From contig NZ_JAVDWM010000001.1 in assembly GCF_031457495.1 (NCBI RefSeq), forward strand, positions 434,001 through 498,000: 64,000 bases of DNA. The letters are read 5' to 3'. The notes under the pieces were generated by a model, which had not been told where the DNA came from, did no database searches, and saw only the letters and a program-made list of their open reading frames with translations. Shown one piece after another: positions 1 through 10,276 of the stretch (positions are counted from its first letter, which is position 1; the number at the start of each line of letters is the position of its first letter). Source of the stretch: Sphingopyxis sp. BE259 (GTDB lineage: Bacteria > Pseudomonadota > Alphaproteobacteria > Sphingomonadales > Sphingomonadaceae). The translations under genes were made by a program, and so were the position numbers.

Positions 1-1
1 G

Positions 2-154
2 GCGGTCGTGATCGAGATCATCGACGAGGAGCAGCGGCTCCGCGACTTTGCGGCGCAGCTGTCCGAAATACCGGACATAGGGCTCATAACGCTCGAAGCG
101 GTCGACATCCTCGGCGGGAAATCCGCCGTGGAGCCTCCCGATGTCCAGAGCTGA
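2..154 (+). CDS. DUF190 family protein, C-terminal fragment
   Basis: The reading frame is open from the window edge to a TGA. The last 50 residues contain the pattern VVIEIIDEEQRLRDF followed by GLITLEAVDIL, which matches the C-terminal half of DUF190 proteins (small, PII-like fold, often beside CrcB fluoride channels or in metal loci). The start is outside the window. Function is unknown. Family assignment rests on this short tail only. Confidence 0.55.
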   Translation, partial: AVVIEIIDEEQRLRDFAAQLSEIPDIGLITLEAVDILGGKSAVEPPDVQS

Positions 155-170
155 CCGGCAAATTGCCGGT
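154..170 (+). terminator. Hairpin just after the DUF190 stop
   Basis: ACCGGC (154-159) pairs with GCCGGT (165-170) around an AAATT loop, beginning at the last base of the stop codon and followed by TTCC. It is a short terminator-like hairpin; the T-run is weak. Confidence 0.35.
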
Positions 171-235
171 TTCCACCGCGGCGCAGGTCCCCGGCCTGCG
201 TCGCGGACCAGCTTGCCGGAGCGAGGGAGCTGCCG

Positions 236-706
236 ATGTTCTCGGTAGGGACCTCGCTCCGCCTGCCGGTCCCGATCGGCCGCGTCTGGCGGTTGCTCAT
301 CGACATCGAGCGCTATGCCGACTGGCATCCGACATTGCGCTTATCGGAGCATCCGGGAGATGAGGAGCGCATCGACTATGTCTATTCCCCGCGTGGGCCG
401 CGCGGGCCGGAGCTGGCCGCCGAAGGGCGGATCACCGGTCTCGACTGGCTCAAGGGCTTTTCGTGGCGAACGGGCATGCGCGGCCTGCTCGTGATCGAGG
501 AGAGCTATCGGCTCGAGAAGTTAGGCCAAGGCGTCGAGGTGACGCATCGGCTCGATTGCCGCGGCTTCTTCTCGTGGCTCGGCTATCCATTCCTGCGCCG
601 CGCGTGCGCGGTGTTCCTGCGCCGCTCAAACGCTGCGCTCGAAAAGCATTTCCGCCGCACGACCGTTCAGTCCCGCTACGCGCGGCCGAGCGGACGTCGC
701 GCATGA
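236..706 (+). CDS. SRPBCC (START-like) family protein
   Basis: This 156-residue protein has the SRPBCC helix-grip pattern: an N-terminal strand, then VWRLLIDIERYADWHP, several beta strands, and a long C-terminal helix with basic residues. The family binds hydrophobic ligands; no ligand can be assigned. The ATG follows a GAGGGAG ribosome binding site. A second family member (6675-7160) shares the EESY and CRG.F.WL segments, so the pair brackets the metal ATPase and RND pump. There is no signal peptide, so it is probably cytoplasmic. Confidence 0.7.
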   Translation: MFSVGTSLRLPVPIGRVWRLLIDIERYADWHPTLRLSEHPGDEERIDYVYSPRGPRGPELAAEGRITGLDWLKGFSWRTGMRGLLVIEESYRLEKLGQGVEVTHRLDCRGFFSWLGYPFLRRACAVFLRRSNAALEKHFRRTTVQSRYARPSGRRA

Positions 707-785
707 TTGTAAATTCGAAACCTGGCCGTCGGAGGCCCCTCTCATTCGCCCCCCTCACCACGGGCAGGGATCTCCGGCGGTCGGG

Positions 786-830
786 GAGGTGCGGGAGCCG
801 GGTCGCATCCCGCAGAGGCTCCCGCACCTC
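786..830 (+). terminator. Long hairpin between the SRPBCC gene and the metal ATPase gene
   Basis: A perfect 14-bp stem, GAGGTGCGGGAGCC (786-799) with its complement at 817-830, encloses a 17-base loop. There is no T-tract, so it may be a factor-assisted terminator or an mRNA 3' stabiliser. Confidence 0.45.
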
Positions 831-896
831 ATCCTGCCCGGCGTTTAGTGTATGTCCGGATCACAGTGCCGATGGCCAAGAGAAAAGGATGGCATC

Positions 897-3437
<2,541 letters not shown>

Positions 3438-3481
3438 GGGCGCGCAGTCGCGGCGCGATCGAACCGGAAGGGGGAGAGAGG

Positions 3482-6400
3482 ATGAACTTCAAGAATATCT
3501 CGGCCTGGTCCATCCGGAACCCGATCCCGCCGCTCGTCATGTTCTTCGGTCTGACGGTGGCGGGCATCGTCTCCTTCCTCATGATGGGGGTCCAGAGCGA
3601 TCCCGACATCGATTTTCCGGGCGCCATCGTCATCATCGCCCAGCCGGGCGCCGCGCCGACCGAACTCGAAACGCAGGTCACGCAGCGCGTCGAGGCGGCG
3701 GTGCGGACGATCGAGGGGATCGACGAGCTCAATTCGACGGTTACCGAAGGCCAGTCTCAGACCTTCGTCCAGTTCGCGATCGGCACACCGATCGACCGGG
3801 CGGTGACCGATATCCGCGACAAGATCACCCAGATCCGCAGCAACCTGCCGAACGGCATCCTCGAACCGCAGGTCATCCGCCTGTCGACCTCGGGCAACAC
3901 GCTTGCCTATTGGTCGGCCTCGGCCACCGACATGACGCTCGAGGAATTGAGCTGGTATGTCGATAATGTCGTCGCGAAGCGGCTGATCGCGGTCCCCGGT
4001 ATGGGCGACGCCTACCGACGGGGCGGCGTCAGCCGCGAAATCCGGGTCATCCTCAACCCCGAGCGCATGCGTGCCTATGGTCTCACCGCCGCCGCGGTGA
4101 ACACCCAGCTCGTCCAGCTCAACGTCAATGCGGCCGGCGGCCGGATGGAGGTCGCAGGCTCCGAGCAGGCGGTCCGCATCCTCGGCAACGCCAGCAGCGC
4201 CAACGCCCTCGGCGAGACGCTGATCTCGGTCGGAACGAACCGGACCGTGCGCCTCGCCGATATCGCCGAGGTCAAGGATCTCTACGCCGAGCAGCGCTCG
4301 GTCTCGAAGCAGGACGGGCGGCAGGTGCTGACCTTTGGGTTCGAGCGCGCCAAGGGCGCCTCGGATGTCACCGTTTACGACGCGGCGGTCGAGGAGCTGC
4401 GCAAGCTCGAGAAGGAGAATCCCAAGGTCAAATTCACCGAGCTGTTCAGCGATATCGAATATACCAAGGGCCAATATCATTCGGCGATCAATGCGATGGT
4501 CGAAGGCGCGATCCTCGCGGTCGTCGTCGTCTTCCTTTTCTTGCGCGACTGGCGGGCGACGCTGATCTCGGCGCTTGCCATCCCGCTGTCGGCGGTACCG
4601 ACCTTCCTGTTCATGGACCTCATGGGCTTCTCGCTCAACATGATGACCTTGCTCGCGCTTAGCCTCGTTGCCGGCGTGTTGGTCGACGATGCGATCGTCG
4701 AGATCGAGAATATCGTGCGCCACATGCGGATGGGCAAATCGGCCTATCAGGCCTCGATCGACGCCGCCGACGAGATCGGCCTCGCGGTGCTCGCCACGAC
4801 GATGACGATCGTCGCGGTGTTTCTGCCGGTCGGGCTGATGCCGGGCGTCGCCGGGCAATATTTCAAGAATTTCGGGCTGACGGTCGTGGCCGCGGTGCTG
4901 ATGAGCCTCGCGGTCGCGCGCATGATCACGCCCATGCTCGCTGCCTATTTTCTCTCTGCGCAGGGCCCGCAAAAGCATGGCGAGGGCCCGCTGATCGACA
5001 CCTATATGCGCATCTTGCGCTGGAGCCTCGATACCAGCGGGGCCGCTGCCGCGCGTGCGCGCGGCGGGCGCTGGAAATGGCTCGGCTATTTAAAGGACCA
5101 TCGCATCTGGGTGGTCGGCATCGGCGTGCTGGCGCTGTTCGCGACCATCTTCAGCTTCTCGCTGCTTCCCATGACCTTCCAGCCGTCGATCGATTCCGAT
5201 ACGAGCCGCGTCGCCATCCAGCTCGCACCGGGTGCGACGCTCGAACAGACCGAGGCGGTGGCCGACGAAGTGACCGATCTCATGAAGCGCGATCCGCTCG
5301 TCGAATCCGCCTTGTCGCGGATCGATGTCGGCACGGCGACGGTCTATCTGAAACTGCGCAAGGACCGTGAGCTCACCTCCACCGAGTTCGAAAAGGACCG
5401 CGCGCCGCGGCTGGCGCAGGTTCCCGATGCCCGCATCAACTTCCAATCGCAGCATGGCGGTGGCGGCGGGAGCAGCCGTGACATCTCGATCACGCTAGGC
5501 AGCGACGACCCGAAGAAGCTCGAAGATATCGGCAACCGGCTGCTTGCCGAAATGGCCCGTGTGAAGGAGATTCGCTCGCCGCGTGTCGAAGGCAATCTCC
5601 AAAGGCCCGAGATCGTCATTCGCCCGCGCTTCGCGCTCGCGGCGCAGCTCGGCGTCACCACCCAGGCGCTCAGCCAGTCGATCCGCGTCGCGACGCTTGG
5701 CGAGATCGACCAGAACAGCGCCAAATTCTCGCTGTCCGACCGGCAGATACCGGTGCGCGTCGCGCTAGCGGAAACCGCGCGCGAGCGGCTCGATACACTG
5801 CGCAACATGCCGGTTCCGACCCGGAACGGGGGAACGGTGCCGCTTTCTGTCGTCGCAGAGATTGGCTTCGGCGCCGGCCCCACCCAGATCAATCGGACCA
5901 ACCAGGTGCGCCAGCTCACCATAGGGGCCGACCTTGCTCCGGGTCTCGTGACCGGTCAGGCGATGGAGAAAGTCGAGGCGTTGCCGGCGCTGAAGACGTT
6001 ACCCGCCGGGGTCGCCCGGCTGGTGCTCGGGAGTGCCAAATGGCAGGCCGAGATGCTGCGCAACTTCGCGATCGCGGTCGTTTCGGGGATATTCCTCGTG
6101 CTGGCGGTCCTGATCCTGCTCTATCGCAAGATCATCCCACCCTTCGTCAACATGGGCTCGCTTCTGCTCGCCCCCCTCGGCGGGGCGATCGCGTTGCTGC
6201 TGACGGGCTATCCGCTCTCGCTTCCCGTGTTCATCGGCGTGCTGATGCTGCTCGGTATCGTCGGCAAGAACAGCATCTTGCTGGTCGATTTCGCGATCGA
6301 GGAAATGGCGTCCGGGGTGCCGCGCGACGAGGCGATCGTCGACGCCGGACACAAGCGCGCGCAGCCGATCCTGATGACCACGGTCGCGATGGTCGCGGGC

Positions 6401-6661
6401 ATGATCCCGACCGCGCTATCACTGACCGGCGACGGCGCATGGCGCGCGCCGATGGCGGTCACGGTGATCGGCGGGCTTATCCTTTCGACGATGCTGACGC
6501 TGCTGATCGTGCCGGCGTCCTTCAGCCTTGCGGCGGGCTTCGAACGCAGGATGGCACCGCGCCTGCGCCGCTGGTTCACCACGGGCGGCGCGCATGCCGA
6601 CCCATCGCCTGCGGGCGTCACCGACATCGGCGCGGGGCAAAGCCCGGCGGCCGATCGATAG
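3482..6661 (+). CDS. RND efflux permease, HAE-1 type
   Basis: A 1059-residue AcrB/MexB-like inner-membrane pump subunit. An N-terminal helix is followed by a porter domain, the TM4 proton-relay motif VDDAIVEIEN (about 400), a second large periplasmic loop and a C-terminal helix bundle with LLGIVGKNSILLVDF. The VDDAIVEIEN form is typical of drug/organic efflux (HAE) rather than heavy-metal (HME) pumps. The ATG has a GGGGGAGAGAGG ribosome binding site. No membrane-fusion or outer-membrane partner gene is adjacent, which is unusual. It is probably co-transcribed with the upstream ATPase gene and overlaps the ribosome binding site of the next gene. Substrate unknown. Confidence 0.88.
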   Translation: MNFKNISAWSIRNPIPPLVMFFGLTVAGIVSFLMMGVQSDPDIDFPGAIVIIAQPGAAPTELETQVTQRVEAAVRTIEGIDELNSTVTEGQSQTFVQFAIGTPIDRAVTDIRDKITQIRSNLPNGILEPQVIRLSTSGNTLAYWSASATDMTLEELSWYVDNVVAKRLIAVPGMGDAYRRGGVSREIRVILNPERMRAYGLTAAAVNTQLVQLNVNAAGGRMEVAGSEQAVRILGNASSANALGETLISVGTNRTVRLADIAEVKDLYAEQRSVSKQDGRQVLTFGFERAKGASDVTVYDAAVEELRKLEKENPKVKFTELFSDIEYTKGQYHSAINAMVEGAILAVVVVFLFLRDWRATLISALAIPLSAVPTFLFMDLMGFSLNMMTLLALSLVAGVLVDDAIVEIENIVRHMRMGKSAYQASIDAADEIGLAVLATTMTIVAVFLPVGLMPGVAGQYFKNFGLTVVAAVLMSLAVARMITPMLAAYFLSAQGPQKHGEGPLIDTYMRILRWSLDTSGAAAARARGGRWKWLGYLKDHRIWVVGIGVLALFATIFSFSLLPMTFQPSIDSDTSRVAIQLAPGATLEQTEAVADEVTDLMKRDPLVESALSRIDVGTATVYLKLRKDRELTSTEFEKDRAPRLAQVPDARINFQSQHGGGGGSSRDISITLGSDDPKKLEDIGNRLLAEMARVKEIRSPRVEGNLQRPEIVIRPRFALAAQLGVTTQALSQSIRVATLGEIDQNSAKFSLSDRQIPVRVALAETARERLDTLRNMPVPTRNGGTVPLSVVAEIGFGAGPTQINRTNQVRQLTIGADLAPGLVTGQAMEKVEALPALKTLPAGVARLVLGSAKWQAEMLRNFAIAVVSGIFLVLAVLILLYRKIIPPFVNMGSLLLAPLGGAIALLLTGYPLSLPVFIGVLMLLGIVGKNSILLVDFAIEEMASGVPRDEAIVDAGHKRAQPILMTTVAMVAGMIPTALSLTGDGAWRAPMAVTVIGGLILSTMLTLLIVPASFSLAAGFERRMAPRLRRWFTTGGAHADPSPAGVTDIGAGQSPAADR

Positions 6662-6674
6662 AGGAGTGAAGCTG

Positions 6675-7160
6675 ATGGAGTTCGAGCGGGAGCATGACCT
6701 CCCCTATAGTGCGGAACAAATATGGGCGGTCCTCGGCGATTTCGACAATCACCGGATCTGGAACCCTTATGTCCGGATCGAGCGGCTTGCCGAGGACCCG
6801 GTCGCGATCCGCTATTCGATGCGCATGGATCCGCAAAAGCCCAAGTTTCTTGAAGTTTCCGCGGCGGTGCTCTCCGCGCGCCCCGGGGAAGAGCTGATAC
6901 TCGACGTAAAGCCGAGCTTCATCCTCCAGTTTGAGGAAAGCTATATCCTGACGCCGACGGCAAGCGGGACGAAGTTCGTTCACCGCTATCGCTGCCGCGG
7001 GCCTTTTGCCTGGCTCCCGCTTCCCGGCCTCCGCACCAGCTTTCAAAGAATGCTCGCCTCGATCGACGGCATCCTGCTCAGCTACCTGAAGTCCAAATAC
7101 AGCAAGCCGCAATCGCCGCCGCGACGGCCCAAGTCCAAGTTCAAAGGTGGTCGGCGATGA
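6675..7160 (+). CDS. SRPBCC family protein, second copy
   Basis: This 161-residue START-like protein begins MEFEREHDLPYSAEQIW and continues with FDNHRIWNPYV, FEESYIL and YRCRGPFAWLPLPG, all typical of the SRPBCC helix-grip fold. The ATG at 6675 uses the GAGGAG at 6661-6666, whose first base is the last base of the RND stop codon, so translation is coupled to the pump. The end overlaps the dsbB-like ATG by four bases. The Lys/Arg-rich C-terminus could contact nucleic acid or membrane lipid. It is paralogous to the protein at 236-706. Ligand unknown. Confidence 0.75.
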   Translation: MEFEREHDLPYSAEQIWAVLGDFDNHRIWNPYVRIERLAEDPVAIRYSMRMDPQKPKFLEVSAAVLSARPGEELILDVKPSFILQFEESYILTPTASGTKFVHRYRCRGPFAWLPLPGLRTSFQRMLASIDGILLSYLKSKYSKPQSPPRRPKSKFKGGRR

Positions 7161-7591
7161 CGAGCTTTCCGCTGCTGGCACCGCACAAATGGCGTCCGCT
7201 CGGCGTAGCTTGGGCAATTGCCTTCCTGTCGAGCCTAGCCGTCCTCTTCGTCGGCGAGGTCATGGGCCAAGTGCCGTGTGATCTCTGTTGGTTCCAGCGC
7301 GCCTTCATGTTCCCGCTCTCGATCATTCTCGGCATCGCAGCGTTCAAGTCGGACCGCGCCGTTGTTCCTTATGGACTGGCGCTGGCGGCCGGCGGTGCTC
7401 TCGTCGCATTCTATCACAGCTTGCTCTATGTCGGCGTCATTCCGGCTCCGATCGTCCCCTGCACCGGCGGCCCGTCATGCTCGGGAGAGAGCATGGCAGT
7501 CGGAGGCGTGCCGCTGCCCCTCCTGTCGCTGGCCGCCTTCGCGCTCATCCTGACCCTCTTGCTCAACTTCCAAAGGAGACTGAAATCATGA
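7157..7591 (+). CDS. Disulfide bond formation protein B (DsbB/BdbC-like)
   Basis: A 144-residue inner-membrane protein with four predicted helices. The first periplasmic pair is in PCDLCWFQR (CxxC) and the second in PCTGGPSC. These are the two redox pairs by which DsbB-type proteins reoxidise a DsbA partner using quinone. It overlaps the preceding gene and the following DsbA-like gene by ATGA, so the three are translationally coupled. The pair could oxidise Cys-containing periplasmic metal proteins of this island; that role is inference. Confidence 0.88.
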   Translation: MTSFPLLAPHKWRPLGVAWAIAFLSSLAVLFVGEVMGQVPCDLCWFQRAFMFPLSIILGIAAFKSDRAVVPYGLALAAGGALVAFYHSLLYVGVIPAPIVPCTGGPSCSGESMAVGGVPLPLLSLAAFALILTLLLNFQRRLKS

Positions 7592-8232
7592 ACCGTCGAA
7601 TCGGAGTGATGGCCACGCTTGCCCTGTCGGCGCTCGCCTTTACCGGTGGCGCGATGCTCTACAGCGGGAGCGCCGAGGGCGAACCCACCAAGAAGGTCGT
7701 GGCGGGACCCGTCGACAGCCTCATTCGCCCGCACTCGCCGATCATTGGGCCGAAAAATGCCCCGGTCACGATCGTCGAATTCTTCGACCCGTCGTGCGAG
7801 GCCTGCCGTGCCTTCTATCCGACAGTCAAGGGTATCGTCGCCAAATATCCCAAGGATGTGCGTCTCGTGATGCGCTACCTGCCGCTGCACCCCGGTTCGG
7901 CCGAGGCGATCGTGATCCTCGAAGCCGCGCGTGTCCAGGGCAAGCTCGAGCCGGTGACGGCGGCGCTGCTTGAGGCGCAGCCCGACTGGCACGACGGCAA
8001 GATGGACGGCGCCTGGGCCGCGGCCGAGAAGGCCGGCCTCAATGTCGCGAAGGCGCGCGCGATGCCAACCGCCGATGCGATGGCGTGGATGGAGCAGGAC
8101 ATTGCCGACGCGCGCGCGGTCGGCGTCAAGGGCACCCCGACCTTCTTCGTCAATGGCGAGATGCTCGTCCAACCCAGCCCCGAACAGGTCGAGGCCCGAG
8201 TCCAGGCCGCGGTAGCGGCAAAGGGCAAATAA
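7588..8232 (+). CDS. DsbA-family thiol:disulfide oxidoreductase
   Basis: A 214-residue periplasmic thioredoxin-fold protein. An N-terminal hydrophobic signal or anchor (about 7-24) precedes FFDPSCEACRAFYP, whose CEAC is the active-site CxxC. The helical insert and the cis-proline segment GVKGTPTFFVNG are typical of the DsbA/BdbD group. The ATG follows an AAAGGAG site and overlaps the DsbB-like stop. It is the expected electron donor to the DsbB-like protein immediately upstream. A strong hairpin follows the gene. Confidence 0.88.
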   Translation: MNRRIGVMATLALSALAFTGGAMLYSGSAEGEPTKKVVAGPVDSLIRPHSPIIGPKNAPVTIVEFFDPSCEACRAFYPTVKGIVAKYPKDVRLVMRYLPLHPGSAEAIVILEAARVQGKLEPVTAALLEAQPDWHDGKMDGAWAAAEKAGLNVAKARAMPTADAMAWMEQDIADARAVGVKGTPTFFVNGEMLVQPSPEQVEARVQAAVAAKGK

Positions 8233-8237
8233 GACCC

Positions 8238-8272
8238 GCACCCGTCCCGCTTCGTCCACGCGGGACGGGTGC
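8238..8272 (+). terminator. Hairpin terminator after the dsbB-dsbA pair
   Basis: A perfect 13-bp stem, GCACCCGTCCCGC (8238-8250), pairs with 8260-8272 around a 9-base loop. It starts six bases after the TAA. There is no T-run, but position and stability fit the end of the 897-8232 transcription unit. Confidence 0.6.
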
Positions 8273-8422
8273 CTAGCATCCGTCGCGATGCTGCCTCACT
8301 CGCCATCGGCCCGTCGCATGGAGATGCCGGGTCACCGTCGAATCGGGGAAGAAAGAGCTAATATTCACAGCGCATTCAACGACGAAGGGGGAGTTTGAAC
8401 GCCACGCAAAGGAGAGACTGAC

Positions 8423-8728
8423 ATGCGAAAACTGATGACGATCGCGGCCGCGATGCTCGCCTTCGCGCTCCCCGGAACGGCGCTTGCCCAGCACCATGGC
8501 GATCGCGGCGGATATAGCCGCGGCCATGATGCGCCGCGGGGCCATGATCGCGACTATCGTTCCAACCGGCACGACCGGCCCTATTATGGCAATGACCGGG
8601 GCTATCGCGGTTACGACCCCTATTATCGCGGAAACGACCGCCGCTATGAACGCCGGGACCGCTACGAGCGGCGCTACCAGAAGCGCCGGATGCACCACCA
8701 CCACCGTGGGCGTCACTGGCGCGGTTAG
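8423..8728 (+). CDS. Small secreted Arg/Tyr/His-rich protein
   Basis: A 101-residue protein with a clear signal peptide (MRKLMTIAAAMLAFALPG...ALAQ). The mature part is made almost only of Arg, Tyr, Asp, Gly and His, with repeated RGYR/DRYERR-like segments and a terminal HHHH. The ATG follows AAAGGAGAGAC. The family is not recognised with certainty; similar low-complexity periplasmic proteins are common in sphingomonads. The His clusters could bind metal, which is inference. Confidence 0.65.
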   Translation: MRKLMTIAAAMLAFALPGTALAQHHGDRGGYSRGHDAPRGHDRDYRSNRHDRPYYGNDRGYRGYDPYYRGNDRRYERRDRYERRYQKRRMHHHHRGRHWRG

Positions 8729-8753
8729 CGGAATCCGCGCGCTGGGCGAGAGG

Positions 8754-9413
8754 CTACCGCCTCGCCCGGTAGATTGAGATCGAGCCGGTCGGTGTCGGGA
8801 TGACCTTCACTTCCTCGACAGCCTCGAAACCCGCGGCTGTAAGGATTTCCGGGACGCAGCCCTTCGCGTTGGGTTCGGTATATTCGAACCCGTCGAGCAG
8901 CTGGATCTGTCGAAAAAGCATGCGCATCAGCAGCGAGCGCTGCTCGCCATAATCGGCTATGAAGAGAGTCCCGCCGGGCCTCAGGAGCCTGAACATCTGC
9001 GCGGCAATCGCCTTCTTCACGTCCATTGGGCACTGGTGGAGAACGAGGCTCGATACGATCTTGTCGCATTGCCGGAGTGCGTCGATGCCGTCCAGCTCGT
9101 CCCCCATGGCCTCGAACCATTGGATCTCGGCTTCGGCAACCTTAGCCTTGGCGCGTGCGATTTCCAGTACGGCGGGATCGGGATCGACCCCGAGGACCAT
9201 GCTCTCCGGCGCCGCCTGCTTAAGGGCGATTGCAAACGTCCCCGTGCCGCACCCGATATCGACGATCCGCTCGCCCGGCTGCGGTTCGGCGAAGCACAGC
9301 AAGTCGCTTCGCCATCTTTTCTCTCTGGTCATGAGGGCTATGGCGGCATCATAGCGGTCGAGCGATCCGCTCTTGCCGAGTGCCGGGACGAAGTCTCTGT
9401 GTGCGTCTGACAT
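8754..9413 (-). CDS. Class I SAM-dependent methyltransferase
   Basis: A 219-residue Rossmann-fold methyltransferase. SAM-binding motif I is VDIGCGTGTFA, motif II follows at VLGVDPDP, and LRPGGTLFIADYGEQRS is the post-II region. It resembles UbiE/ArsM-type small-molecule methyltransferases, but the substrate is unknown and the ArsM cysteine set is not evident. A paralogue at 30926-31603 shares the DYGEQRS.LMR.LF and TPTG segments. Both are preceded by an AraC-type gene on the same strand. An AGAGGGGCG site precedes the ATG. Confidence 0.82.
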   Translation of the reverse strand: MSDAHRDFVPALGKSGSLDRYDAAIALMTREKRWRSDLLCFAEPQPGERIVDIGCGTGTFAIALKQAAPESMVLGVDPDPAVLEIARAKAKVAEAEIQWFEAMGDELDGIDALRQCDKIVSSLVLHQCPMDVKKAIAAQMFRLLRPGGTLFIADYGEQRSLLMRMLFRQIQLLDGFEYTEPNAKGCVPEILTAAGFEAVEEVKVIPTPTGSISIYRARR

Positions 9414-9460
9414 GACGCCCCTCTACTAGGTGCCGTCACGCACCGGCTTGAACGGAGAGG

Positions 9461-10150
9461 CTATGGTTCGATGAAAAGGTCGCTTGCCCGAATACCGAAC
9501 ATGACCTTGATCGTGCGGGCGAAATGCGCGCTGTCGCTGAACCCCGCCATATGTGCGGCCTCGGTCGCGCTGCGGCGCCTTCCCAAAACGTCGAAGGCGA
9601 TGATCAAGCGTCGCCAGAGCACAAATCGCTGGAAAGGCATGCCGATCTCGGCGGCAAAGAGATGCCGGAATCGGCCGAGCGAAAGGCGGCTCTCCTCCGC
9701 CACATCCGCGAGCCGGACAGAGCCCGTGGGGATCAGGCGGTCAATCGAGGCGGCGGCGCGGGTGATGCGCGGATCGAGCGGGGGGCGGGCGCCTCGCGTG
9801 AGCCAGTTTTTCCAGAATGACTGCTGTCCCGGCATCGCGACATGAATCGGATCGGAGCAAATCAGCCGGTTTTTCAGTTCTACCGGCGGACCGAAGCCCA
9901 CTGTCGGCTCGACGAACCATAGTTCGGCTGCGGGCGCGGGAAGCAGCCGGTGTGCGGCATCGGGTTCGATGAGCAAGCAGCGCCCCGAAAGGCGCGCACC
10001 AACGGCGTCGACCACCGTGAGCGGCTCGGAACAAAACACTGCTTGCGCTGCAAAATGGCGGTGCGCGGCGGCATCGCCAACCGAACCCGACCAGAGAGCA
10101 TGATAGTCGCCGAGGCTAAGTCGGCCGTTCCAGTTGGACGTGTCGGGCAT
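9461..10150 (-). CDS. AraC-family transcriptional regulator
   Basis: A 229-residue regulator with an N-terminal cupin-like sensing region (about 1-120) and a C-terminal double helix-turn-helix. The second HTH is in ATEAAHMAGFSDSAHFARTIK followed by FGIRASDL. It lies between the methyltransferase (47 bases downstream) and the cytochrome c-FTR1 gene, on the same strand. By position it may control that set. The N-terminal W-NGRLSLG pattern matches the second AraC protein of the window (31741-32466). Confidence 0.82.
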   Translation of the reverse strand: MPDTSNWNGRLSLGDYHALWSGSVGDAAAHRHFAAQAVFCSEPLTVVDAVGARLSGRCLLIEPDAAHRLLPAPAAELWFVEPTVGFGPPVELKNRLICSDPIHVAMPGQQSFWKNWLTRGARPPLDPRITRAAASIDRLIPTGSVRLADVAEESRLSLGRFRHLFAAEIGMPFQRFVLWRRLIIAFDVLGRRRSATEAAHMAGFSDSAHFARTIKVMFGIRASDLFIEP

Positions 10151-10276
10151 CGGGTTTCGATAGCAGGCCTAACTCGTGTGCGTAACGGGCGCCGGGTAAT
10201 CTCTCTGGCTCGGAGGCTCTTTTCGGGGGCCCCAGCACAGCCTGGGAGGAGCGCGCCGACCCCGTGATAATTACCC